Below, one piece after another: positions 8,869 through 16,627 of a DNA stretch of 55,751 nucleotides. Each line of letters opens with the position of its first letter. Within the stretch, counting starts at the first letter, position 1. The notes beneath the pieces are model-generated. The model saw only the letters and a list, made by a program, of their open reading frames with translations, did not search any database and was not told where the DNA came from. The DNA comes from Microcaldota archaeon. Lineage in GTDB: Archaea; Micrarchaeota; Micrarchaeia; Anstonellales; Bilamarchaeaceae. The stretch spans positions 79,112 through 134,862 of the forward strand of contig JACRGD010000007.1 of the NCBI GenBank assembly GCA_016212525.1. The letters run 5' to 3'. The translations under genes and the position numbers were made by a program.

Positions 8869-9447
8869 ATGAGTTTTCCAAAACCAGTCAGGTTCACAGC
8901 ACAATGGACCAATAGAATGTCGGGTGAAGCAACCACTTACCGAAATAGAACAGGTATTGCATTTCAACCAAGTACAGAAGAACTGATGGGAAAAATAACA
9001 GACAAGGAAACGAATCCTCAGGGTTTGAGTATTGAACTGGTCGGAAGAAAAACACCCAGACCATCAACAACAAGGCGAGTAGACCTTTCTGGAGACGGAA
9101 GTTTAAGAGGCGGACCAAGAAAAGGAGATGCACCAAGGAAAAACGATAGTAACGGACACTGTGGATCATTTGCACCTACCCTATCAGGAACAAGACCGCT
9201 CCCGCCAGCAGTACCCAACGATACAGGTCGAACACAACCCCAATCAATACGATCATCAGCACCAACAAAACCAATAGTAGCTCCATTTGAAGTAAAAAAA
9301 ATAGGAGAGGGAGTCGTAGAACTTGTCATACCAAAAGGACCGGCACAGGAACAAAGAAAAGAAACACCTCAAGCTCCACGAAAACAGACAATTTGGCCAG
9401 ATCCGGATTTTCTAGGACTTCATATAGTAGAGGATAAGATTGAGTAA
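8869..9447 (+). CDS. hypothetical Pro/Arg/Thr-rich protein
   Basis: A 192-residue protein of low complexity: residues about 60-165 are rich in Pro, Arg, Thr, Gly and Ser and look disordered, with a short more ordered stretch near the C-terminus. There is no signal peptide or membrane helix. I prefer the ATG at 8869; a GTG at 8860 would add three residues. A strong TATA box precedes it. No homologue recognised. The long antisense frames over it appear to be composition shadows. Expression is plausible from the promoter, but the coding call rests on frame length and promoter only. Confidence 0.5.
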   Translation: MSFPKPVRFTAQWTNRMSGEATTYRNRTGIAFQPSTEELMGKITDKETNPQGLSIELVGRKTPRPSTTRRVDLSGDGSLRGGPRKGDAPRKNDSNGHCGSFAPTLSGTRPLPPAVPNDTGRTQPQSIRSSAPTKPIVAPFEVKKIGEGVVELVIPKGPAQEQRKETPQAPRKQTIWPDPDFLGLHIVEDKIE

Positions 9448-9489
9448 AATACGCAGACTATTTAAGATCAAATTCCAATACGATAGAAC

Positions 9490-10281
9490 ATGGAACGGAA
9501 TATTTGCAACTTCTTAATCGAACTGAGCTCAAAATTAAAGGAAAGATTGGATCAGCTACATAGAAGCGGTATTGATCCCTCTAGAGAAATATCTCAGGGC
9601 GCAGGCGGAGATAATACAACAATACTTGACAAAACTGCCGAGGATTTTCTTGTTAGCGAAATCTCAAAGAAATATGACTGCACAATAATCAGCGAAGAAT
9701 TGGGCGAAAAGGAATTTGGAAAAGACAGCGATCTGACATTTGTAATAGATCCGATTGATGGAACCAAAAACGGAAAACGAAACCTGCCAGTCCATGCAGT
9801 CTCGATCGCAGTCCTCAAAAGCGGCAAACCAATAATAGGAGTCGTACGGGATCTCTATAATGGAGAAATATACACAGCGATAGAAGGCGAGGGTGCTTTC
9901 CTTAATGGAGAGAAAATAGAAGTACGAAAAGAAGACGAATTGAAAATGGTCGTATTTGGAGCTCCTCAGAGAGGCAGGGATTTTGAATTCTTTGTCAAAA
10001 AAGCCCAAAAAGCAGAAGGAATTAGAATTTTTGGAGCGGCAGCATTGGAGATTTGCTATGTCGCAGCAGGAAAGGCAACTTTGTTTTCGCACATACACCC
10101 AGAGAAAGTCTGCCTAAAGACTGTCGATTATGCTGCTGCGGATCTTATACTTCGGGAAGCTGGAGGGATTTCATTCGATGGGAAGATACAACAGATAACA
10201 AACTTCACAGAACTAAAAACCAAAACAGATTACATCTGTGCTTCGAGCAAAGAACTGATAGAGAAATTCCTCCAAGACTAG
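9490..10281 (+). CDS. inositol monophosphatase/archaeal fructose-1,6-bisphosphatase family phosphatase
   Basis: A 263-residue member of the Mg-dependent, lithium-sensitive phosphatase superfamily. The metal-binding motifs are clear: 'EELGE' (69-73), the hallmark 'DPIDGTKN' (87-94), and 'VDYAAADLILREAGG' near the C-terminus, the counterpart of the family's W-D-x-A-A-G motif. Archaeal members often hydrolyse both inositol-1-phosphate and fructose-1,6-bisphosphate, so a role in gluconeogenesis or phosphoinositide lipid supply is possible. It lies 44 nt before the ThiS-like gene. Family sure; substrate not determinable. Confidence 0.9.
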   Translation: MERNICNFLIELSSKLKERLDQLHRSGIDPSREISQGAGGDNTTILDKTAEDFLVSEISKKYDCTIISEELGEKEFGKDSDLTFVIDPIDGTKNGKRNLPVHAVSIAVLKSGKPIIGVVRDLYNGEIYTAIEGEGAFLNGEKIEVRKEDELKMVVFGAPQRGRDFEFFVKKAQKAEGIRIFGAAALEICYVAAGKATLFSHIHPEKVCLKTVDYAAADLILREAGGISFDGKIQQITNFTELKTKTDYICASSKELIEKFLQD

Positions 10282-10325
10282 CATTTATATTAACTAATAG
10301 CGACAATAATTGCAGGGATAGAAAG

Positions 10326-10514
10326 ATGCAACTAATAATAGATAATCAAAAAACAGAAACCGAATTTTCCGGAAACCTAAGCGCGCTCTTAAAAAAGATG
10401 AACCTGATGCGTGAAGAAGTAGTAGTAAAGGTAAATGGAAAACTGGCTCCTGATTCTAAAGTAGTAGGGCCAAGCGACAGCGTAGAGATCATAAAGGTAG
10501 TCTTTGGTGGATAG
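10326..10514 (+). CDS. ThiS/MoaD/SAMP-type ubiquitin-like sulfur carrier
   Basis: A 62-residue beta-grasp protein ending in Val-Phe-Gly-Gly, the di-glycine C-terminus that is adenylated and thiocarboxylated in ThiS, MoaD, TtuB and SAMP proteins. The sequence follows the family pattern, with 'VVVKVNGKLAPDSKVV' and 'DSVEIIKVVFGG' at the end. The ATG at 10326 fits the family length. Its stop codon overlaps the start of the TtuA-type tRNA thiolase gene, so it is very likely the sulfur donor for that enzyme (a TtuB/SAMP2-like role). It could also serve as a protein modifier, as archaeal SAMPs do. No E1-like activator is in the window. Confidence 0.88.
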   Translation: MQLIIDNQKTETEFSGNLSALLKKMNLMREEVVVKVNGKLAPDSKVVGPSDSVEIIKVVFGG

Positions 10515-11481
10515 ATTGAAAGATAAAAAATCGAACGCGACAGAATCGAAAAAAGAAGCAGACAACAAATGTGTAGAATGCAAAAATGAATCAGTAGTAA
10601 CCCTTCAGTACTGCAACAAAAATTTATGTCAGCAGCACTTCGTCCACATGTTCGATAAGCGAATCAGGAAAACAGTACGCGAAGGAAAAATGCTCAAAAA
10701 AGGAGACCGGGTTGCGGTCGGACTTTCGGGCGGGAAAGACAGCATAGTCATGCTGCATTCACTCCATGAAATACAGAAAGACTTGCCATACGAACTAGTC
10801 GCAGTAACAATCGATGAGGGAATCAAAGGCTATCGTAACCGGACATTGGAAATCGCAAAAAACGAATGCAAAAAACTCGGAGTCGAACACGTAGTCTATA
10901 GTTACGAAAAAGAAGCCGGAAAAACGATGGATGAAATTGTGGAGGAAAATCCAGAGGACATTCCGTGCAGCCATTGTGGAGTGCTCCGAAGATATCTTCT
11001 AAATAAGAGCGCCCGGGAAGTCGGAGCAGACAAGCTTGCTGTGGGTCATAACCTAGATGACATGGCCCAGACAGTTTTCATGAACATTATGAGAAACGAA
11101 CCATCCCGACTTGCAAGACTAAACGAACCCATGCTCAAGAACGACCGATTTGTAGAGCGGATCAGACCACTTCAGTGGACACCGGAGCGGGAAGTAGCGA
11201 TCTATGCCCTGCTCAAAGAAATCGAACTAGAACGAATGGACTGTCCCTATGCCAGATGGGCATTTCGGGGGTATGTTCGCGAGATGCTAAATAAGACAGA
11301 AGAAAAATATCCAGGGACAAAATTCAAGATAGTCAATAGCTTCTTTTCGATGGAAGACGCACTAAGAGGTAAATTCTCATTAAATGCCAAACTCGAAGTC
11401 TGCACCAGCTGTGGCGAGCCGTGCTCAACTGCAGGACTTTGCCAATATTGCAAAACCATTAAACTTATCAGGAGAAATTGA
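10507..11481 (+). CDS. ttuA: TtuA/Ncs6-family tRNA 2-thiouridine synthetase
   Basis: About 324 residues. The N-terminal zinc-finger region has CxxC (about 22-25) and a second Cys/Cys/His group (about 36-44). A PP-loop SGGKDS lies near 74-79, and 'PCSHCG' near 130 with downstream Cys is typical of the iron-sulfur cluster site in the TtuA/Ncs6 family. A C-terminal zinc ribbon (CTSCGEPCSTAGLCQYC) completes the architecture. These enzymes adenylate a tRNA uridine and replace its oxygen with sulfur (U54 for TtuA, wobble U34 for Ncs6/NcsA); which position is used here is not resolvable by eye. I favour GTG at 10507, overlapping the sulfur-carrier gene by 8 nt; TTG at 10504 or 10516 are alternatives. 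Confidence 0.88.
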   Translation: MDRLKDKKSNATESKKEADNKCVECKNESVVTLQYCNKNLCQQHFVHMFDKRIRKTVREGKMLKKGDRVAVGLSGGKDSIVMLHSLHEIQKDLPYELVAVTIDEGIKGYRNRTLEIAKNECKKLGVEHVVYSYEKEAGKTMDEIVEENPEDIPCSHCGVLRRYLLNKSAREVGADKLAVGHNLDDMAQTVFMNIMRNEPSRLARLNEPMLKNDRFVERIRPLQWTPEREVAIYALLKEIELERMDCPYARWAFRGYVREMLNKTEEKYPGTKFKIVNSFFSMEDALRGKFSLNAKLEVCTSCGEPCSTAGLCQYCKTIKLIRRN

Positions 11482-11526
11482 AGAACGGGGAAAAAGGATT
11501 TACAACCTTGCCATCGAAAGGAGAGC

Positions 11527-12300
11527 ATGGAGATAATTTTTCTTGGCAGTGGTGGCGGCAGAGTAAATCTAGTCAATCAGCAGCGAGGAACAGGCGGATT
11601 TAGAATCATGACAAAAACCGCCAATATTCATGTTGACCCAGGTCCAGGTGCACTTCTAAAATCGATAGAGCGAAAACTCGACCCCAAGCAGATCGACATC
11701 ATCATCATCTCGCATAAACACATCGATCATTTTTCGGATGCGATGGTACTGATCGAAGCAATGGCCCAGAAAACATGGAAGAGAAGGGGAATCCTGATTG
11801 GGAGCAGACAGGCAATAGAGGGCGACGAATATAGAGACCGGGCAGTTCAGATTTATCACCAGAACAAATTAGAACATGTAATTGTTGGAAATCCGGGAGA
11901 AAAAAAGAGCATAAAAACAGAAAACGGATCATTTGAAATAGAATTTTTTGCACATAAGCATGAAGAGCCATCCACAATAGGATTTAAGATGAAAATTGAT
12001 GGCCATGCAATCGGATATATTTCAGACACCGAATATCGTGAACAGTATGGTTCGGAGTACAGAAACTGCGATGTCTTGATTGTAAACTGCCTAAAACCCA
12101 AAAACGACGGACATGATGGCCACCTGACAACAGAAAACGTAATCGACATAGTAAAAAAGGCAAAACCAAAAAGATGTATCTTAACTCATCTGGGTATGAA
12201 AATGCAGAGCTCAAAACCAGAAAAGGAAGCCCAAAAAATAGAAGACGAAACAGGAGTAAAAACAATAGCTGCAACAGACCAGCTAAAAGTAACAGTATGA
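11527..12300 (+). CDS. metallo-beta-lactamase-fold hydrolase (RNase Z-like)
   Basis: A 257-residue MBL-fold protein. It opens with 'MEIIFLGSGGG', as in RNase Z and related hydrolases, followed by the zinc-binding SHKHIDH at 62-68, an Asp in 'IGYISDTEY' and a late His in 'CILTHLG'. The pattern is shared with tRNA 3'-processing RNase Z and with phosphodiesterase and PQQB-like branches; the long arm that grips tRNA in RNase Z is not obvious. It lies 45 nt after ttuA, preceded by 'AAAGGAGAGC', a good ribosome-binding site. Hydrolase fold sure; substrate unknown. Confidence 0.85.
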   Translation: MEIIFLGSGGGRVNLVNQQRGTGGFRIMTKTANIHVDPGPGALLKSIERKLDPKQIDIIIISHKHIDHFSDAMVLIEAMAQKTWKRRGILIGSRQAIEGDEYRDRAVQIYHQNKLEHVIVGNPGEKKSIKTENGSFEIEFFAHKHEEPSTIGFKMKIDGHAIGYISDTEYREQYGSEYRNCDVLIVNCLKPKNDGHDGHLTTENVIDIVKKAKPKRCILTHLGMKMQSSKPEKEAQKIEDETGVKTIAATDQLKVTV

Positions 12301-12389
12301 ACTTCATTAAAAGAAAAAATCAGGATCAGGAAGAAAAAACCATGTGATAAAAACACACATAAAAACTCACTTTCAGTAAAATGCAACGG

Positions 12390-12397
12390 TTTAAATA
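12390..12397 (+). promoter_or_regulatory. TATA box for the 12437 gene
   Basis: TTTAAATA lies 39 nt before the ATG at 12437 and favours that start over the upstream TTG frame. Confidence 0.5.
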
Positions 12398-12436
12398 GAC
12401 TTTGGTGGTAAGTTGTGTATAGCGGAAGTGAGGTTC

Positions 12437-13324
12437 ATGAGTTTACACAATAGAAAAATATTAGTAGGAGCTGCGATTGTATTTGCAACTGCATCAACAG
12501 AAGCCCGAAATCCACCACGCAGACATCACGATAGAGTAGAGACAGTAAGAACATCGCCAATAGTAGAACCACCAACCCAAATAAGACCCACTCCAGAGGT
12601 ACCTGCAACAGTAGTAACTCCAACCCCACCAACTCCGACTGAGCAACCTCGAGTAGTAAGACCCATGGATCCCATTGCAGCAGAAATATTAGCACTTCCA
12701 GTAAGACATACCACACCAGTAGTGTTAGAATTGATATTAGATAGAGCGATAGATGTACTACCTCCAAGCGGAATGGACCTGCTCAGGGCAGAAAATTTGC
12801 GAATGCAAATGGGGGCTCGCGCCGGGCTTTTTATGAATAGCGGGCAGGACGGACCACATACCTCACTTGGGCGTTTGAATGGAAATAGGGGCAACTTAAG
12901 CATCAGTCAGGACCTAAGAACAGGTCCCCGAGTCACATTAAACGGATGGTTATTTGCAGGGAGAGACGGTCAAAGCAACGTAACCGTTTCTCAAGTCTGG
13001 ACTGGAGTAAGCAGATTAAGAGAAATTGCTGGAGCTGCAGGAACAAACGCACCTGGTCTGGAAGTACTCTCATATACAGAAGGACAGGTAAGACCCCTGA
13101 GCGATTATAGACCAGGTATGCGACAAATCGAACCTGAAAGGAGCTGCAGAAATAACCCATTTAATTGCCAGATGATAAACATTTACGTATTACTTGCAGA
13201 TTCCAATGGAACGGCAGTGGCAGTACAAACGAACCACGGAAGGGCCTACTTGGGAGTAAGATTCCAAATAGACATGATCGGTGGGACAGTTCAACAAAAC
13301 ACAGCAGTACTGGCAATCAACTAA
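12437..13324 (+). CDS. predicted secreted hypothetical protein
   Basis: A 295-residue protein from the ATG at 12437. Residues about 5-22 form a Lys/Arg-led hydrophobic segment ending in 'ASTEA', consistent with a Sec signal peptide. A Pro/Thr/Val-rich linker runs from about 30 to 80, followed by a ~200-residue region with mixed strands. Two Cys fall close together near the C-terminus (about residues 236 and 242). No named domain recognised. Its promoter resembles those of the other unrecognised plus-strand genes. Probably a cell-surface or secreted protein. Confidence 0.6.
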   Translation: MSLHNRKILVGAAIVFATASTEARNPPRRHHDRVETVRTSPIVEPPTQIRPTPEVPATVVTPTPPTPTEQPRVVRPMDPIAAEILALPVRHTTPVVLELILDRAIDVLPPSGMDLLRAENLRMQMGARAGLFMNSGQDGPHTSLGRLNGNRGNLSISQDLRTGPRVTLNGWLFAGRDGQSNVTVSQVWTGVSRLREIAGAAGTNAPGLEVLSYTEGQVRPLSDYRPGMRQIEPERSCRNNPFNCQMINIYVLLADSNGTAVAVQTNHGRAYLGVRFQIDMIGGTVQQNTAVLAIN

Positions 13325-13359
13325 AACGTCTTGAGCCCGCAGAAATAACACGAAATACA

Positions 13360-13369
13360 TTTAAACATA
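13360..13369 (+). promoter_or_regulatory. TATA-like element for the 13387 gene
   Basis: TTTAAACATA lies 17 nt before the ATG at 13387. With normal TATA-to-start spacing the transcript would begin at or next to the ATG, giving a leaderless mRNA. Confidence 0.4.
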
Positions 13370-13386
13370 AGATAGAATAGACCAGT

Positions 13387-14394
13387 ATGCTGGTTTTCCA
13401 GTTTAGATCAGAGATAATCCCAGAACAGGAAAGAGAACCGAACAGCGTCTTAACAGCCCAGCGAATGAATTCGAGTTATAATTCAGCATTTGTAGGCCAA
13501 ATAGGAAACCCCCAGAGAATCTCGGGTATGGACGAGACACAAAGAAGAGATTTTTTACTTAGTCTGATGGATCCGCAAAAGAGAAATGAACTTGTTTTTG
13601 ATCTTAGCAGAATAGGAACCAATTGGTTAGCGCAGAATCCGGATCGGCCACGAGATTACTCTGCGCTTGAAACACAATATCAGGAAACAATTTCAAGAAG
13701 ACTCAATTTGGAACGAGATAGTCCGTTGGTAACCGATGCTGCACAAGTTGCGATAAGCTGGTTTAGTCAGTCCAGATTTGGACTTAACTTCGAGAGTGAA
13801 AGGGAAGCAGCGCATCGGGGAAACCAGACCGAACTCGAGCGGGCAATGATATCCAACAGGACGCTACGCGAACTTGGAACTCATTACGGATTTGAAGGAA
13901 TAATGGGCGAGCGCGAGGAACTTGTTCGGCTAAGTGAAGGGCTAAACCCCAGACAAAACAGAATAGTGTTTGCAGCGGCAGTCAATGCGGGCTATAACGC
14001 GCAGGAAATATTGGCTGCTAGTTTTGAAGTAGAAAGAAGAAACGCTGAATTTTCCACGCGCACTCCACTGGACCAGATGACCATGCAGAACCTTTTGCGC
14101 TCAGGCAGAGAAGCAGTAGATCGACTCTCAGACCAATTAGATCGAATGAGAGGCATGAGTCTGGAAGATTTGGCAAAGCAGCGGGATTTAGAGAGCGCAG
14201 AAACCCGATTCCTTAATCAGATGGCTCCGATTGTAGGCCGCGAGAGAGCGAACCTGATGCTAGAGGAGATGGCAAACGGGACTCCGGTTGCCCGAATCGA
14301 GGAAGATCTGATTCAGCGCGTCTGGGATCAAAACCTTTTGACACAATTGCATGCAGGAGCAGTACCGCTTGGAGTAATACCAAGAAGAAGCTAG
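13387..14394 (+). CDS. hypothetical helical protein
   Basis: A 335-residue soluble, mostly alpha-helical protein rich in Arg, Glu, Gln and Asn with repeated amphipathic helices and no membrane segment or signal peptide. Residues about 235-290 have a heptad-like pattern ('REAVDRLSDQLDRMRGMSLE') that could form a coiled coil. I do not recognise a family. Composition (Arg/Gln/Asn-rich, few Lys) resembles the cytoplasmic part of the 1572-residue giant protein at 44.5-49.3 kb, but I see no alignable segment. Preceded by its own TATA-like box. Confidence 0.65.
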   Translation: MLVFQFRSEIIPEQEREPNSVLTAQRMNSSYNSAFVGQIGNPQRISGMDETQRRDFLLSLMDPQKRNELVFDLSRIGTNWLAQNPDRPRDYSALETQYQETISRRLNLERDSPLVTDAAQVAISWFSQSRFGLNFESEREAAHRGNQTELERAMISNRTLRELGTHYGFEGIMGEREELVRLSEGLNPRQNRIVFAAAVNAGYNAQEILAASFEVERRNAEFSTRTPLDQMTMQNLLRSGREAVDRLSDQLDRMRGMSLEDLAKQRDLESAETRFLNQMAPIVGRERANLMLEEMANGTPVARIEEDLIQRVWDQNLLTQLHAGAVPLGVIPRRS

Positions 14395-14460
14395 TCGACT
14401 GGTATTGATCTCATAGCGCATTAAAAACCCTAGTTATCAAATAGCAATCGAGGTCATTTT

Positions 14461-15351
14461 ATGACTGAAAAAGGCACTTTTGTATTAAAATCAGGACTAG
14501 CCCAGATGCTAAAGGGCGGAGTCATAATGGACGTAACAAACGCCGAGCAGGCCAGGATCGCACAGGAAGCAGGTGCAGTCGCAGTTATGGCGCTTGAGCG
14601 AGTACCATCCGACATACGGGCGCATGGCGGGGTAGCTAGGATGTCAGATCCAAAGAAAATAAAGGAGATACAGGAAGCAGTAACGATTCCTGTAATGGCA
14701 AAATGTCGAATTGGCCATTTTGTCGAAGCGCAAATACTCGAAGCATTAAAAGTCGATTTCATTGATGAGAGCGAGGTACTAACACCAGCAGATGAGCAAT
14801 TCCACGTTGACAAATGGAAATTCAAGGTGCCATTTGTTTGTGGAGCACGAAACATTGGCGAAGCTCTGCGCCGAATTTCTGAGGGCGCTGCTATGATGCG
14901 CACCAAAGGAGAAGCAGGAACAGGCAATATTGTCGAGGCAATTAGACACATTCGAGCGGTTAATGACGGAGTCGAGAAAATAAAAATGTTCCATCAGAGA
15001 AAAGATATTGGAGAACTTGAAAAAATAGCCAAAGAGTGCAGGGTCCCGATCGAAGTAGTCATGGAAACTGCAAACGCAGGCAGACTGCCAGTAGTGAATT
15101 TCGCAGCAGGTGGAATCGCAACTCCTGCAGACGCAGCACTCTGTATGCAAATGGGAGTAGATGGCGTATTTGTCGGATCTGGAATATTCAAAAGCACAGA
15201 CCCGGCAAAGAGAGCAAAGGCAATAGTCGATGCAGTTGCACACTATAAAGACGCGTCGGTTTTGGCAAAGGTAAGCGAAGGAATCGGAGATGCCATGGCA
15301 GGTCTTGAGATCGGAAAGCTTGAGACTAAAATGGCTGAGAGAGGACACTAA
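14461..15351 (+). CDS. pdxS: pyridoxal 5'-phosphate synthase lyase subunit PdxS
   Basis: A 296-residue PdxS, which makes PLP from ribose 5-phosphate, glyceraldehyde 3-phosphate and ammonia supplied by PdxT. Diagnostic segments are '[20 protein letters not shown]', '[19 protein letters not shown]', '[17 protein letters not shown]', '[14 protein letters not shown]' and '[15 protein letters not shown]', with the Schiff-base and transfer lysines in place. It is followed at 22 nt by a parvulin gene and then pdxT, forming an operon. Identification is secure. Confidence 0.97.
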   Translation: MTEKGTFVLKSGLAQMLKGGVIMDVTNAEQARIAQEAGAVAVMALERVPSDIRAHGGVARMSDPKKIKEIQEAVTIPVMAKCRIGHFVEAQILEALKVDFIDESEVLTPADEQFHVDKWKFKVPFVCGARNIGEALRRISEGAAMMRTKGEAGTGNIVEAIRHIRAVNDGVEKIKMFHQRKDIGELEKIAKECRVPIEVVMETANAGRLPVVNFAAGGIATPADAALCMQMGVDGVFVGSGIFKSTDPAKRAKAIVDAVAHYKDASVLAKVSEGIGDAMAGLEIGKLETKMAERGH

Positions 15352-15373
15352 AAATCAGAAGAACGGTGAAAAC

Positions 15374-15652
15374 ATGGAAGTAAAAGCAAGTCATATTTTG
15401 GTTAAGGATGAAGCAACTGCGAGAAGAGTCAAATCAGAACTCGACGCAGGAGGAGACTTTGCAAATTTGGCAAAGAAATATTCTACCTGTCCAAGTAAGG
15501 AAAAAGGCGGAGATCTAGGATTCTTCGGTAAAGGAAGAATGGTTGCAGAATTCGAAAAGGCTGCATTTTCATTAGAGGTCGGAAAAGTATCGGCACCAGT
15601 TAAGACCAAATTCGGATATCATTTGATCAAAGTAACTGCGAAAAAGAACTGA
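15374..15652 (+). CDS. parvulin-type peptidyl-prolyl isomerase
   Basis: A 92-residue stand-alone parvulin domain from the ATG at 15374. The N-terminus '[14 protein letters not shown]', the central '[20 protein letters not shown]' and the end '[11 protein letters not shown]' are the rotamase signature, including both family His residues and the central Cys. There is no signal peptide, so it acts in the cytoplasm as a folding helper that isomerises Xaa-Pro bonds. It sits between pdxS and pdxT, which is an uncommon arrangement. Family certain. Confidence 0.93.
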   Translation: MEVKASHILVKDEATARRVKSELDAGGDFANLAKKYSTCPSKEKGGDLGFFGKGRMVAEFEKAAFSLEVGKVSAPVKTKFGYHLIKVTAKKN

Positions 15653-15689
15653 AACAATCAAACTAAAGAAATTGATAGAATTGATCCGC

Positions 15690-16277
15690 ATGAAGATAGG
15701 CGTTCTGGCTTTTCAGGGTGATGTCATCGAACACCTGGAAGCAACAAAAAAAGCAGCTGCGAACCTAAGCATAAATATCGAACTGGCAGAAGTAAGAACG
15801 AAAAAAGACCTCAAAGGCTGCAAAGGACTCATAATACCAGGCGGCGAGAGCACAGTAATGCACAAACTCTGTGAACGCGAAGGAATGTTCCAAGAGATGA
15901 AGAAAATAGCAGCTATTTTTGGAACATGTGCTGGGGCCATAATGCTTGCCAAAAAAATAGAACATGCAGACAAAGACCAAAAAATACTCGAACTAATGGA
16001 CATCCAAATCGATCGCAATGCATATGGCAGACAGGCAGACTCATTTGAAGAGGAGATAGAAACAACATTGGGAAGGATGAATGCAATCTTCATAAGAGCT
16101 CCAAGGATAAAACAGGTTGGTTCGAATGTCAGAATTCTTGCAGATCGAAAAGGAGAAATAATAGCATGCGAAGAAGAAACACAGAGCCAGTACCTACTTG
16201 CATGTTGCTTCCATCCTGAGATGACATCTAGTAAATTTCATGAACATTTTCTAAAGAAAGCAGCGGAAAGGGAGTAA
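15690..16277 (+). CDS. pdxT: pyridoxal 5'-phosphate synthase glutaminase subunit PdxT
   Basis: A 195-residue class I glutamine amidotransferase from the ATG at 15690 (a TTG at 15672 would add six residues). The N-terminus 'KIGVLAFQGDVIEH', the 'IIPGGEST' loop, the nucleophile Cys in 'GTCAGAIM' and the His/Glu pair in 'CCFHPEM' match PdxT. It hydrolyses glutamine and channels ammonia to PdxS, encoded two genes upstream. The gene at 16279 begins 1 nt after its stop, so they are co-translated. Confidence 0.96.
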   Translation: MKIGVLAFQGDVIEHLEATKKAAANLSINIELAEVRTKKDLKGCKGLIIPGGESTVMHKLCEREGMFQEMKKIAAIFGTCAGAIMLAKKIEHADKDQKILELMDIQIDRNAYGRQADSFEEEIETTLGRMNAIFIRAPRIKQVGSNVRILADRKGEIIACEEETQSQYLLACCFHPEMTSSKFHEHFLKKAAERE

Positions 16278-16278
16278 C

Positions 16279-16596
16279 TTGTTATTAAGAGAAAAAACGC
16301 GACCAGTCAAAGAATTGATCGGAGGCATCCGAAAGAGGAGAGAGGAGCAGGAGAGAAAAATAGAGTTATCCGCAAGAATGCTCATCGGAAAGGCACGTTT
16401 GGCAATAAAACAGAACGAGCGACAAGAAATGGAAAAAATTGAGAGGAGCATCCGGAAATTTTTAGATCATCCCAATTCCCAGATACTCAGACTCAGAAGT
16501 ATGACTAGCGAACTGGATAGTCCGAGTGTCTATGAAACGCTGGAAACCGAACTAGCAAAGCTCACTACCAATAAGGCGGCATGCCAAACAACATAG
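16279..16596 (+). CDS. small hypothetical charged helical protein
   Basis: A 105-residue, highly charged, helical protein (Arg, Lys, Glu-rich), likely coiled coil over residues about 10-60, starting with TTG at 16279 directly after the pdxT stop and preceded by the purine-rich 'GGAAAGGGAG'. An internal ATG at residue 34 is an alternative start. No family recognised. It resembles small nucleic-acid-binding or adaptor proteins in composition only. The position ahead of the Hef-like helicase (31 nt gap) suggests co-transcription. Confidence 0.6.
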   Translation: MLLREKTRPVKELIGGIRKRREEQERKIELSARMLIGKARLAIKQNERQEMEKIERSIRKFLDHPNSQILRLRSMTSELDSPSVYETLETELAKLTTNKAACQTT

Positions 16597-16627
16597 ATTA
16601 AAACAATTTAGTAGTGAGAATAGAACA

